The notes under the pieces are model-generated. The model ran no database searches. It was not told where the DNA came from and saw nothing but the letters and a program-made list of their open reading frames with translations. The position numbers and the translations under genes are program-made. Shown one piece after another: positions 40,006 to 48,349 of a stretch of DNA of 64,000 bases (position 1 is its first letter; every line of letters begins with the position of its first letter). This stretch comes from Acinetobacter defluvii (GTDB lineage: Bacteria > Pseudomonadota > Gammaproteobacteria > Pseudomonadales > Moraxellaceae): the NCBI RefSeq assembly GCF_001704615.3, contig NZ_CP029397.2, positions 2,046,001-2,110,000 of the forward strand. Direction: 5' to 3'.

Positions 40006-40551
40006 ATTTCCTAAATTCGTTATATTTATTTTAATTTAACATAATTTCTATGTTCTAAAATGAAGAAAAATATTTCATCTTTCAACACTTGTTTTAGCAT
40101 TGGCTTTTCAAGTCCACGATAAACCCAAATTTTAAAGCAATTATTTTCTTGCTCAAACATTAACGCTAGTCATTTAATACCAATCAATAAAAGTTTTATA
40201 ATATATTTCGGAATGTTTTTTTCTGCTTCCAATCATACATTGAGACGCGGAAACGTCATCCGCAATTGTCTGAGGCAGGACTACCAATGATGAATAATGT
40301 TTTTGCAATACATCAATCAATTTGCGGTATTTGTCGAGTCTTGCGGATGACAATGGTTTTGCCTACTTTTGCCAAAACAAAAGTAGGTCGAGCCGAAGGC
40401 TAGTTCCAAAATATAAACTTTAGATGTAAGACTCCGTCGAAAACAAACCACTTATATTATGTTACTTTCCAAGAGTGGTATAATATTTTGCCTAAACTCA
40501 TCCCCGATCTCAATAAAAAAGCACCTTTACGGATGTTTTCAGGCTTAAAAT
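40006..40551. other. intergenic stretch with a structured repeat-like element
   Basis: No protein gene is seen in these 546 bases. The middle holds an element with nested inverted repeats (annotated separately at 40255-40387). The flanks are A/T-rich. Confidence 0.5.
40255..40387. repeat. structured intergenic element with nested inverted repeats
   Basis: GTCATCCGC at 40255-40263 is the exact inverse of GCGGATGAC at 40343-40351. Just to the right, CCTACTTTTG (40362-40371) and CAAAAGTAGG (40378-40387) form a perfect 10-base stem with a 6-base loop. The element is more GC-rich than its surroundings. The pattern suggests a dispersed intergenic repeat of the REP or MITE kind, but copy number cannot be judged from one window. 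Confidence 0.45.
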
Positions 40552-41340
40552 TTAAGCACCATATTTTTTTTGTAAATAATCAACAATTGCTTCAGACTCA
40601 AATAATTGAGCACCTGTATTTGGATCAACCAAGTATGGCACTTGAATGTCTTTTTTATGACGCCCCATAACATCCACAACTTTTGAACGTTTACCCTCTT
40701 TTAAGGGTACATATTTACCAGGTTTCAAACGCAAAAATGAAGGACCCTGATCTTGCCAACGCTCTTTTGCCACATTATGAAAAACAAAAGGCAGTTCTAG
40801 CTCAGTTAAAACGCCACGCACCACACGGGTATATGGACTCGCCTCAAAACCCCATAACTCTAAAAGTTGTTTAGGCGCTTCACGATTGACAATTTTTTTA
40901 TCAACCCAAACACCGCGTGCACCATTTATCAATGTCCCTGCAAATGCCACAATAGGCAATTTGGGATAACGAGCATATCTTTTCGGTGTTTTGCCATTTT
41001 TACCATAATTTTTAAATAAGTGATTAATAATATCTTGAGATTCATACAGCTTTTCACCTGTATTTTCATCAATTAAAAACGGAAACTGGGCTTTTCCACC
41101 TTGCTCTTTGGCAATTGCACGGTACTTTGTGCCACCTTTTGGACATGGATAAACCTCATAGTCCAAATTCAATAATGTCATCACTTCCCGAACACGACGA
41201 CAAAATGGTGACCCCTCAAATTCATATAACTTTAACGCTTTTTCAGGCTGATTAGGAAATGGCGTACCGTTTGCGCCACGCCCACCCTCTGTAATTGCTG
41301 AAATCAATGCTTGAGCAACTTTTATCTGATGATGCACCAT
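40552..41340 (-). CDS. protein with two tandem GST N-terminal (thioredoxin-fold) domains
   Basis: The 262-residue protein has two copies of a glutaredoxin/GST-N fold. The first (residues about 36-115) has SPFCRRVREV with C47 and a YESQDIINHLFKNYG end. The second (about 160-260) has SPYTRVVRGV, with T171 where the cysteine should be, and an FESEAIVDYLQKKYG end. No GST C-terminal helical domain is present. It may bind or use glutathione, with the first copy alone redox-active. It is the last gene of a leftward run that may include rraA. Confidence 0.82.
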   Translation of the reverse strand: MVHHQIKVAQALISAITEGGRGANGTPFPNQPEKALKLYEFEGSPFCRRVREVMTLLNLDYEVYPCPKGGTKYRAIAKEQGGKAQFPFLIDENTGEKLYESQDIINHLFKNYGKNGKTPKRYARYPKLPIVAFAGTLINGARGVWVDKKIVNREAPKQLLELWGFEASPYTRVVRGVLTELELPFVFHNVAKERWQDQGPSFLRLKPGKYVPLKEGKRSKVVDVMGRHKKDIQVPYLVDPNTGAQLFESEAIVDYLQKKYGA

Positions 41341-41373
41341 TTTGTTATCCTTAGGGTTTTAAGCACCCTTATT

Positions 41374-41886
41374 TTAAAGATCAACTAATTTTTCTTTGGC
41401 AACCACAATTCCATTGTTATCTGCATAGATAAAATCGCCAGAATTGAAAGTTACGCTACCAAAATACAAAGGAACATCGACTTCGCCTATGCCCTTACGG
41501 TTACTTTTTTGTGGAATTGAAGCCAATGCATGTATGCCAAGGTCAAGTTCAGCAATTGCATCCACATCACGTACACAACCGTAAATAACAACACCATTCC
41601 AGTGATTTTTGACAGCAGATTCAGCAATCATATCGCCCATCAAGGCACACCGCATAGAAGCCCCACCATCGACCACCAAAACTTTACCTGTGCCATCCGT
41701 CGCTAATAATTCTTTAACACGAGAGTTATCCTCAAAGCATTTTACGGTCACGATTTGACCGCCAAAACTTTTGCGTGCACCATAACTTTTAAAGAAACGA
41801 CCATCTAAAGAAGGAATTAAAGTTTGAATGTCTTTTTCAGGATGATCATCCAGTAAATCGCAAGTTACAAAAGCGGGTGAAGTCAA
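41374..41886 (-). CDS. rraA: RraA family protein (RNase E inhibitor / HMG aldolase fold)
   Basis: The 170-residue protein has the family core VDGGASMRCALMGDMIAESAVKN and VIYGCVRDVDAIAELDLGI. It contains the Arg and Asp that bind substrate and metal in the aldolase members (RDVD). Such proteins either bind RNase E or act as 4-hydroxy-4-methyl-2-oxoglutarate aldolase, and sequence alone does not decide. The start is TTG at 41886 with a strong AAGGAG seven bases upstream. It lies between the GST-like and NAD-binding genes, 12 bases from the latter. Confidence 0.85.
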   Translation of the reverse strand: MTSPAFVTCDLLDDHPEKDIQTLIPSLDGRFFKSYGARKSFGGQIVTVKCFEDNSRVKELLATDGTGKVLVVDGGASMRCALMGDMIAESAVKNHWNGVVIYGCVRDVDAIAELDLGIHALASIPQKSNRKGIGEVDVPLYFGSVTFNSGDFIYADNNGIVVAKEKLVDL

Positions 41887-41898
41887 TTTAATTCTCCT

Positions 41899-42564
41899 TT
41901 ATTTGGAATTTTGTATGCGTAAATTATCATAAATTTCAAATTTATCCGTCTGAGTTTGTGCAATCTCGACCATAGTATGAGCCACTTGTTCGGCTGTCAC
42001 TGGCTTATATTTAAATGTATTTGGAATGAAATGCGACAATTTTTGAAAAACTTTTTGTCCCAGATCTTCAAATGTTCGTTGCTCATTTCGCTCACCTAAC
42101 AACAAAGAAGGTCGAATAATAGAAATGCGTGCCAAACCTAAACTTTGTAAGTAATTTTCCAACTCACCCTTTACTCGATTATAAAAAATCTTAGAATTTG
42201 CATTTGCCCCCATTGCACTCACTAAAATCAAGTGAGTATCCGTAGTTTCGAACAAATCAGCAAAATGTGCATTTATCTCAAAATCAATGGCATAAAATTT
42301 TTCTTTAGATCCTGCTTTTTTCTGAGTTGACCCTAGACAACTAAAGGCGTGGCTAAAGCCATGAACATCCTGATCATTCAGTAAAAGAAAATCATCTAAT
42401 ACCAATTGTTCCACTTTAGAGCGTTGTTTAAGCTCAATATCTTCCTGTCGAACAACTGCTGTAATTTTTTCACATTGCGCTAATTGGTCTAGTTGTTTGA
42501 CTAAAGCTTTACCCACCAAACCTGTTGCACCAATCACGACTGCATTTTTAATCGTTTGTGTCAT
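41899..42564 (-). CDS. NAD(P)-binding Rossmann protein (atypical SDR, HTATIP2/YbjT-like)
   Basis: The 221-residue protein begins with the dinucleotide motif VVIGATGLVGKALV (G-x-x-G-x-x-G). Further typical blocks are FSCLGSTQKKAGSKEKFYAID, LVSAMGANANSKIFYNRVKGELE and ISIIRPSLLLGER. It has no obvious catalytic Tyr-x-x-x-Lys dyad except YNRVK in the middle block. The substrate is unknown. I start at the ATG at 42564 with AAGGAGA upstream. A longer open frame from 42624 has no ribosome site. Confidence 0.8.
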   Translation of the reverse strand: MTQTIKNAVVIGATGLVGKALVKQLDQLAQCEKITAVVRQEDIELKQRSKVEQLVLDDFLLLNDQDVHGFSHAFSCLGSTQKKAGSKEKFYAIDFEINAHFADLFETTDTHLILVSAMGANANSKIFYNRVKGELENYLQSLGLARISIIRPSLLLGERNEQRTFEDLGQKVFQKLSHFIPNTFKYKPVTAEQVAHTMVEIAQTQTDKFEIYDNLRIQNSK

Positions 42565-42777
42565 TTTTAAACAATCTCCTTGATTTATAAATAATCTAAC
42601 GCTTTGTTGAATTTTTTTCTGCATCTAATTGGTGTCAAAGCATGTCAAGACTTGACTTTAATGTGCGCTTTAATCAAAATATGGCACTTGTTTACGGGCT
42701 GGTGAAAATTCTCTGATGTAGGTTTTCAGATGTAATTTCAGCCCGCCCAGACCAATCTATTTTCAAGGAGTGCACGA

Positions 42778-43044
42778 GTGGCAAACTCTGCTCAAGCTAG
42801 AAAACGTGCTAAACAAAACGTTAAAGCACGTAAACACAACGCAAGCTTACGTTCTATGGTTCGTACTTATCTTAAACGTACAGTAGCTGCTATCGCTGCT
42901 GGTGACTATGCTGCTGCTTCTGAAGCGTATAAAACAGCTGTACCAGTCATCGACCGTATGGCTGATAAAGGCATCATCCATAAAAACAAAGCTGCTCGTC
43001 ATAAGAGCCGTTTAAATGCACAAGTTAAAGCATTAGCGAACTAA
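42778..43044 (+). CDS. rpsT: 30S ribosomal protein S20
   Basis: The 88-residue basic helical protein [19 protein letters not shown] matches S20. The start is GTG at 42778 with a strong AAGGAG seven bases upstream. S20 in enterobacteria also begins at a weak codon (TTG) and represses its own translation, so a non-ATG start here fits that habit. It binds 16S rRNA early in 30S assembly. It is monocistronic and followed by a strong hairpin terminator. Confidence 0.97.
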   Translation: MANSAQARKRAKQNVKARKHNASLRSMVRTYLKRTVAAIAAGDYAAASEAYKTAVPVIDRMADKGIIHKNKAARHKSRLNAQVKALAN

Positions 43045-43056
43045 TTTGTTGCGTGA

Positions 43057-43081
43057 AAAGAGCCCTTTTAGGGCTTTTTTT
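43057..43081 (+). terminator. intrinsic terminator of rpsT
   Basis: The arms AGCCC and GGGCT, extended by flanking A/T pairs, enclose a TTTTA loop and are followed by a run of T. Confidence 0.85.
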
Positions 43082-43260
43082 GTGAATAGAAATTATCAGC
43101 TTAAAATAATAATCAATAATATTGTTGCACTTAACTACAATCTTAACTCAGTTTTCATCCCTTTAAAGTTTACTCTCGCAACTTCAGCAAATATTTTTAG
43201 CAAATATTTTTCCATTTTTTAATATCTTTAGCTCATCCACACAAGTTATTAGAATATTAG

Positions 43261-43386
43261 CTATTGAGATGGTGTAAAATCTAAATTACTAAAATCCTTA
43301 CTTTTAGAAAAATACAAACTTAATAAGTGTTTCTTACCCATAATCTCAAAACCCAAATAATACAAAGCTTTTAATCTCGGATTGTT
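43261..43386 (-). pseudogene. possible remnant of a GNAT acetyltransferase C-terminus
   Basis: The minus strand reads 41 codons to a TAG at 43261. The start, NNPRLKALYYLGFEIMGKKH, resembles the last helix and strand of GNAT N-acetyltransferases (pattern NPRxxALYxxLGF). An in-frame TAA (43387-43389) lies directly upstream, and nothing coding-like extends further. If real, this is a decayed 3' fragment. It could also be chance. Confidence 0.35.
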
Positions 43387-43619
43387 TTATATATATTATA
43401 ATTTTGTGTAGTAACGCTAAAATGAGTAGCATACTTTTTCACTATAATTAACATTATTTTATAATTTCATTATAATATTATTCAGCTTAACATCTTAAAT
43501 TCATTAAAAATATAATTTAAAGCTTTATATAGCCAGTATGCTTAATTATCAAAATATTTTGATTTTTTATTTATAAAGTTAGTGGTTAAAAAATAAAACA
43601 AATGGCATACTGCAATATG

Positions 43620-43841
43620 TCATAATTCATTTGTTTTATATAAAAAATCAAATCTAGATTTTTTACTCCCATCCTCTAAGATTACACTTTCATTAAACAT
43701 ATTCAAAGGTCTTACCCAAATAGAATAATCACCATATAAACATTGATAAACAACCAGTTTTTCCTGAGTTTCACTATGCGTGGCAACATACAGAACCTGA
43801 TACAAATTTCCTTTGTAATGACGGTATATACCTTGTTGCAT
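43620..43841 (-). CDS. DUF1653 family small protein
   Basis: This 73-residue protein matches the DUF1653 core almost from end to end: GIYRHYKGNLYQVLYVATHSE, then KLVVYQCLYGDYSIWVRPLNMF, then an SRFDFL end. The domain is small and beta-rich and its function is unknown. A TTG seven codons upstream keeps the frame open, but the ATG at 43841 fits the domain start. It follows an A/T-rich region and may be expressed alone. Confidence 0.8.
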   Translation of the reverse strand: MQQGIYRHYKGNLYQVLYVATHSETQEKLVVYQCLYGDYSIWVRPLNMFNESVILEDGSKKSRFDFLYKTNEL

Positions 43842-43908
43842 ATTCTTACACTGTATGATCAAAATATAAGTATAAAAGCCAACATCTATTTATACAAATC
43901 TTAAATAA

Positions 43909-43934
43909 AAAATCCGCTATAAATAGCGGATTCT
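43909..43934 (-). terminator. intrinsic terminator behind the roadblock gene
   Basis: The 10-base arms AATCCGCTAT and ATAGCGGATT enclose a 2-base spacer. The leftward transcript runs into TTTTTTATTT. Confidence 0.8.
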
Positions 43935-43949
43935 TTTTGTGATTTTGAA

Positions 43950-44306
43950 TTAAGAAAAATCTAATTCTTTTTCAAAACCTTTTAACTCATGGCGAGCCAT
44001 AGCTAAGTTTGATTTACTACGATCTAATACCAAATAAAGGAATAGATTCTCATTAGATTCTAAAGGACGGATCAAGTGATATTGTTTACCTAAAGTAATC
44101 AAGATATCTTCGATTTGGTCATCTAATTTCAATGCTTTCGCAACCTTACGTTTAGCACGAACTACTTCTGTATTACCAGCAGCAGCTAATTCTAAATCAA
44201 GACCTGTACCAGCCGTAGCAAGTGATAAACCACTTTCACTATCTACTAATGCAGCACAAACGAAACCATCAATATCCGTTAAAGGTTCTAAAGTAATACG
44301 TGCCAT
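43950..44306 (-). CDS. roadblock/LC7 domain protein (first of two)
   Basis: The roughly 118-residue protein has the roadblock fold pattern: [20 protein letters not shown], a helix of alanine-rich residues ([18 protein letters not shown]), then [18 protein letters not shown] and [17 protein letters not shown]. In other bacteria roadblock proteins act with small Ras-like GTPases (MglB with MglA), but no GTPase gene is nearby. It has no signal peptide. The ATG at 44306 follows GGGGA. A second roadblock gene lies 255 bases upstream on the same strand. Confidence 0.8.
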   Translation of the reverse strand: MARITLEPLTDIDGFVCAALVDSESGLSLATAGTGLDLELAAAGNTEVVRAKRKVAKALKLDDQIEDILITLGKQYHLIRPLESNENLFLYLVLDRSKSNLAMARHELKGFEKELDFS

Positions 44307-44561
44307 AGGATTCCCCATTGTTTTTGTTTAACGTGTCTTTTGCTTTAATTGTATTTGAAATACAACTAAAACCATCTGCCCTCGACTTTAAATCGAGTTC
44401 TCTTAAAAATTAATATTGAGTTGTTAATTCTATTCACTACAATATCAAATTTTTATTTCTACATAATTTTATACTAATATAACAATATATAATCGGATGT
44501 ATATAGTTCATTGAAAATAATTTAAACTTATATGCCTTTTTATATTACACATTAATATAAC

Positions 44562-44969
44562 TTAATATTTAGTTAATTGATCAACTGTCACTTTAGTTTC
44601 ATATAACATCTGTCCAATTAAAATATCTTTAGATGTCAAAGCAACCAATACCATTGGATATTTTGGATGAGGCACCGAAGTTAATAAAGCTTTACCATTT
44701 TCAGCATCAAGCGTGATCGTTTGGCAACCAACCAAATTAATTTCAGAAATAAACGCCGTCACCATTGCAAGAATAGAGCTACTCACAGCAGCAATTTTAC
44801 CTGAATTATTGACTTGCTTTTTATTTGCGAGTGTTACCTCAAAGCCATCAGAAGAACATAACATCACAAAATCAATGCCAGAAACACTGTTCAGCAACTC
44901 TCTAATCTTTTGTTCCCCAAATTTTACAAATTCATCTGGAATTTTTCTTGATAGATTTACATCTAACAT
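44562..44969 (-). CDS. roadblock/LC7 domain protein (second of two)
   Basis: The 135-residue protein begins with an extra helix (KIPDEFVKFGEQKIRELLNS). The roadblock core follows, with IDFVMLCSSDGFEVTLAN, then a serine/alanine-rich helix (GKIAAVSSSILAMVTAFISE), QTITLDAENGKALLTSV and YPMVLVALTSKDILIGQM. It differs clearly from the sister gene downstream, so the two may form a heterodimer. The start ATG at 44969 sits behind AAGGTGG. The upstream region carries a 21-base duplicated element. Confidence 0.8.
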   Translation of the reverse strand: MLDVNLSRKIPDEFVKFGEQKIRELLNSVSGIDFVMLCSSDGFEVTLANKKQVNNSGKIAAVSSSILAMVTAFISEINLVGCQTITLDAENGKALLTSVPHPKYPMVLVALTSKDILIGQMLYETKVTVDQLTKY

Positions 44970-44988
44970 AATCCACCTTATTCACTGA

Positions 44989-45009
44989 TTAAATTAATTT
45001 ACTTTTCAT
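44989..45009 (-). repeat. 21-base direct repeat, copy 1 (possible leader peptide MKSKLI)
   Basis: This copy is identical to that at 45160-45180. Read leftward it is ATG AAA AGT AAA TTA ATT TAA. A GAGG lies nine bases upstream of the ATG, and the roadblock start follows about 20 bases beyond the stop, so translation of a six-residue leader is possible. Confidence 0.5.
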
Positions 45010-45159
45010 GATTTTATACCTCATAAAAAATTAATTAATTTTTATATCGCCCCAATCTATGCGAAATATATCACATAAAATTTAATATTTAATACATTTT
45101 TGGCAAAATATTTTGTTATTTTGAAAATATTCTAGATTTTGTATAATTAATTTTAACAG

Positions 45160-45180
45160 TTAAATTAATTTACTTTTCAT
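45160..45180 (-). repeat. 21-base direct repeat, copy 2
   Basis: This is an exact copy of 44989-45009, 171 bases further upstream of the roadblock gene. It lacks a clear ribosome site. It could be a duplicated regulator site rather than a coding leader. Confidence 0.5.
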
Positions 45181-45376
45181 ATTTTCTAAATAAAATAATG
45201 AATACTGTTCCATGCATTATTTTATATTTCCCGATATGCTTATATAAAAATAAAATGATGATTTAATAAAATCGAAAAAAATGATCACAACCATAAAAAC
45301 AAACTGTTTTACCTATGATTTAATTTGAATTATTATAAGCTCAATGAATAAATTTACTCCCTTGGAGATGTTAGCA

Positions 45377-46942
45377 ATGTTAGATACCAATACTTCTGCA
45401 CAACTTAAAACTTTACTTGAACGTCTTGAAAGCCCAATTGATATCGTGGCTTCTTTAAATGACTCTGATAAATCAGACAAAATTAAAGAGTTAGTCACTG
45501 AAATCGCTGCACTTTCAGACCAAGTCACTGCACGTTTTGACGGTCAAAATGAGCGTAAACCTAGCTTCGGTATTGCTAAAACTGGCGAACAACCACGTGT
45601 ATTCTTCGCTGGCTTACCGATGGGACATGAGTTTACCTCCTTGATCTTGGCGTTATTACAAGTGTCTGGTTACGCGCCTAAAGTATCTGATGAAATTTTG
45701 GCACAAATCAAAAGCCTAGACCTGAAAGCAAACTTTGATGTATTTGTGTCTTTAAGCTGCCATAACTGTCCTGATGTCGTGCAAGCATTGAACTTGATTG
45801 CCATTAACAACCCAGGTACTACTACAACCATGATCGATGGTGCATTCTTCCAAGATGAAGTTGAAGAACGCAAAATCATGGCTGTACCGATGGTGTTCCA
45901 AGATGGTGAACATATTGGTCAAGGTCGTATGACCTTGGAAGAAATCATAGCAAAACTGGACACAGGAGCTGCTGCTAAAGATGCCGAAAAGTTAAACGCT
46001 AAAGAAGCATTTGATGTTTTAGTCATCGGTGGTGGACCTGCAGGTGCAACTGCTGCAGTGTATGCTGCACGTAAAGGCATTCGTACAGGTATTGTCGCTG
46101 AACGCTTTGGTGGTCAGGTGATGGACACCATGGACATTGAAAACTTTATTTCCGTGCAAAAAACCCAAGGTCCAAAATTTGCAGCAGATATGGAAGCACA
46201 TGTACGTGAGTACGGTGTGGACATCATGAACCTACAAAAAGTGAAAAATATTGTGGGTGCAGATCAAACTGCCAAGGGCTTAGTTGAAATTGAACTTGAA
46301 AATGGCGCCAAACTGGCATCGAAAACTGTCATCTTGTCTACAGGTGCACGTTGGAGAGAAATGAATGTGCCGGGTGAGAAAGACTATAAAACACGTGGTG
46401 TTGCATACTGTCCACACTGTGATGGTCCATTATTCAAAGGAAAACGTGTTGCAGTGATTGGTGGCGGTAACTCAGGTGTAGAAGCTGCAATTGACCTTGC
46501 TGGTCTCGTAGAGCATGTGACTGTGGTTGAATTTGATACCAAACTTCGTGCGGATCAAGTACTTCAAGACAAATTGCATAGTTTGAAAAATACCACAGTA
46601 ATCATGAATGCGCTTTCTACTGAAGTCATTGGTGATGGTTCACAAGTGACCGCATTAAAATATAAAGATCGTGCAACGGATGAAGAACATATCGTTGAAC
46701 TTGCAGGGATCTTTGTACAAATTGGGTTATTGCCAAATACTGATTTCTTAAAAGATACAGCTGTTGAGCTTTCAAACCGTAATGAAATTGTAGTCAATGA
46801 GCGTAACGAAACCAATGTCAAAGGCGTGTTTGCTGCGGGTGACTGTACGACGGTACCATACAAACAAATCATCATTGCATCAGGTGAAGGGGCGAAAGCA
46901 GCATTATCTGCATTTGATTATATGATTCGTTCTGGACAGTAA
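45377..46942 (+). CDS. ahpF: alkyl hydroperoxide reductase subunit F
   Basis: The 521-residue flavoenzyme uses NADH to recharge AhpC. The N-terminal double thioredoxin-fold domain carries the CHNC disulfide (C128, C131). The thioredoxin reductase-like part has [17 protein letters not shown] for FAD, the redox pair in CPHCDGPLF, and [15 protein letters not shown] for NADH. The ATG at 45377 follows GGAG and gives exactly the E. coli AhpF length; the frame is open from 45344. No ahpC gene is adjacent here, so the two subunits are unlinked in this window. Confidence 0.96.
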   Translation: MLDTNTSAQLKTLLERLESPIDIVASLNDSDKSDKIKELVTEIAALSDQVTARFDGQNERKPSFGIAKTGEQPRVFFAGLPMGHEFTSLILALLQVSGYAPKVSDEILAQIKSLDLKANFDVFVSLSCHNCPDVVQALNLIAINNPGTTTTMIDGAFFQDEVEERKIMAVPMVFQDGEHIGQGRMTLEEIIAKLDTGAAAKDAEKLNAKEAFDVLVIGGGPAGATAAVYAARKGIRTGIVAERFGGQVMDTMDIENFISVQKTQGPKFAADMEAHVREYGVDIMNLQKVKNIVGADQTAKGLVEIELENGAKLASKTVILSTGARWREMNVPGEKDYKTRGVAYCPHCDGPLFKGKRVAVIGGGNSGVEAAIDLAGLVEHVTVVEFDTKLRADQVLQDKLHSLKNTTVIMNALSTEVIGDGSQVTALKYKDRATDEEHIVELAGIFVQIGLLPNTDFLKDTAVELSNRNEIVVNERNETNVKGVFAAGDCTTVPYKQIIIASGEGAKAALSAFDYMIRSGQ

Positions 46943-46976
46943 GCTTTTAAACACAAAATTGATCTGAATTTATATA

Positions 46977-47014
46977 GCCTTTTATTTTTAGAAATGAAAG
47001 GCTTTAATTTTTTT
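46977..47014 (+). terminator. intrinsic terminator of ahpF
   Basis: AGCCTTT and AAAGGCT form the base of a stem, with further A/T pairing inside and a long T tract behind. Confidence 0.65.
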
Positions 47015-47116
47015 GTAGCATTAACAATTTTTAATATTTTTTTCTCATTATTTTGTTTATATTCAGAATATCCATTGCTATGGATAAAAAAATAATAGGT
47101 TAAGAAGGTAAAACAA

Positions 47117-47461
47117 ATGAATAAATTACTTGTTGCTCTAGGTCTTGCTGCTACCGTTGCACTTGTGGGTTGTAATAAAGACAAAGCACCTGAAACGGGT
47201 GCATCGACTGGTGAGCATTTAGAAAATGCTGCTGAGCAAGCGGGTCATGATGTTGCAAATGCAACTGAAAATGCGGCTAATGCAACTGCAACTGCTGTAG
47301 ACAATGCTGCAAGCGCTACTGAAAATGCTGCTCATGATGCTGCAAATGCAACTGCTCATGCTGCGGATGCAACTGTAGATGCAGCAAAAGATGCGACTGC
47401 TGCAACTGCTGGCGCAGTTGAAAAAGGTGCTGCAGATGTTAAAGAAGCTGCCAAAAACTAA
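47117..47461 (+). CDS. alanine-rich lipoprotein
   Basis: This 114-residue protein has a lipoprotein signal (LVALGLAATVALVGC, lipidated C19). The mature part is almost wholly Ala, Asp, Asn, Thr and Glu in a repeating 7-11-residue amphipathic pattern (ATENAANATATAVDNAASAT). It resembles late-embryogenesis-abundant or apolipoprotein-like helices and should form one long surface helix on the membrane. The function is unknown; stress protection is a guess. A strong ribosome site (AAGGT) precedes it, and a terminator with a TTCG loop follows. Confidence 0.82.
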   Translation: MNKLLVALGLAATVALVGCNKDKAPETGASTGEHLENAAEQAGHDVANATENAANATATAVDNAASATENAAHDAANATAHAADATVDAAKDATAATAGAVEKGAADVKEAAKN

Positions 47462-47479
47462 GATAATGAGTCACTAAAG

Positions 47480-47501
47480 AAACTCCTTCGGGAGTTTTTT
47501 T
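47480..47501 (+). terminator. intrinsic terminator of the lipoprotein gene
   Basis: The arms AACTCC and GGAGTT enclose a TTCG loop, followed by a T run. Confidence 0.85.
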
Positions 47502-47585
47502 ATGGATAATTTTTGACGAAGTGTTTTATTTTAACCAGCGTTCTATTATATTGATAATAATATTTTTTTTATTAAATAGATAAAT

Positions 47586-48290
47586 ATGTCTTCACATTTT
47601 TCTCACCACGAGCAACATTTTATTCATCGCGCAGGTTGGCTTCGTGCAGCAGTACTTGGGGCAAATGATGGCATTATTTCAGTAACAAGTTTAGTGGTTG
47701 GCATGGCAGCCAGTGGCGCATCTAGTCACACATTGTTGGTCACATGTATCGCAGGTCTAATATCGGGCGCAACTTCAATGGCTGCTGGCGAATACATTTC
47801 TGTTAAATCTCAAACAGATATTGAAGAAGCAGATCTCAAAATCGAGGCACGAGAATTAAAAAATAATCCACATTTAGAACTTAAAGAATTAACTCAAATC
47901 TATATTCATCGTGGCTTAGACCCTGATTTAGCGCATCAAGTTGCTGTTCAATTAACTGAAAAAGATGCTTTAGAGGCACATGCACGTGATGAAATTGGTA
48001 TCAATGAAATGACTGCCGCAAAACCATTACAAGCAGCAGGCTCATCTGCGCTTTCCTTTACTTTAGGGGCATTATTTCCCACATTATCAATTTTAATCAG
48101 TCCAGAAGCCTATTTAGAACACGTAGTTTTAGTGGTGGGTATTTTATCACTGGCTACTTTAGGTGCATTGTCCAGCTATTTTGCTGGAACGTCTATGCTT
48201 AAAGGAAGTTTACGTGTTGTGATTTGGGGAATCATCGCCATGGCATTTGCAATGTGGATTGGTTCTTTATTTGAAGTGAATCCAATGTAA
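47586..48290 (+). CDS. VIT1/CCC1 family iron/manganese transporter
   Basis: The 234-residue membrane protein begins with a cytosolic histidine-rich stretch (SHFSHHEQHFIHRAGWLRA). It then has the family blocks LGANDGIISVTSLVVGMAASG and SGATSMAAGEYISVKSQTDIE. A charged cytosolic loop with Glu metal ligands (EADLKIEARELK) and three further hydrophobic helices follow. Such proteins export or sequester ferrous iron or manganese. It is monocistronic, and no Fur-like site could be assigned with confidence. Confidence 0.9.
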   Translation: MSSHFSHHEQHFIHRAGWLRAAVLGANDGIISVTSLVVGMAASGASSHTLLVTCIAGLISGATSMAAGEYISVKSQTDIEEADLKIEARELKNNPHLELKELTQIYIHRGLDPDLAHQVAVQLTEKDALEAHARDEIGINEMTAAKPLQAAGSSALSFTLGALFPTLSILISPEAYLEHVVLVVGILSLATLGALSSYFAGTSMLKGSLRVVIWGIIAMAFAMWIGSLFEVNPM

Positions 48291-48349
48291 AAGCCTCGCT
48301 TAATCATAGCAGAAAAGAATCCCCTTAAGACTTCAACGTATTCAGATGC

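Larger units (their letters stand above)
43045..43619. other. A/T-rich intergenic stretch
   Basis: This stretch holds the rpsT terminator, a 13-base tandem duplication AGCAAATATTTTT at 43186-43211 and a possible decayed acetyltransferase 3' end (43261-43386, minus strand). No intact gene is seen. Confidence 0.45.
44970..45376. other. divergent intergenic region between roadblock gene and ahpF
   Basis: These roughly 400 A/T-rich bases hold no conventional gene. They carry two exact copies of a 21-base direct repeat (44989-45009 and 45160-45180). On the minus strand each copy spells a six-codon frame, ATG to TAA, encoding MKSKLI. Promoters for both neighbours must lie here, but I could not assign them firmly. 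Confidence 0.5.
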
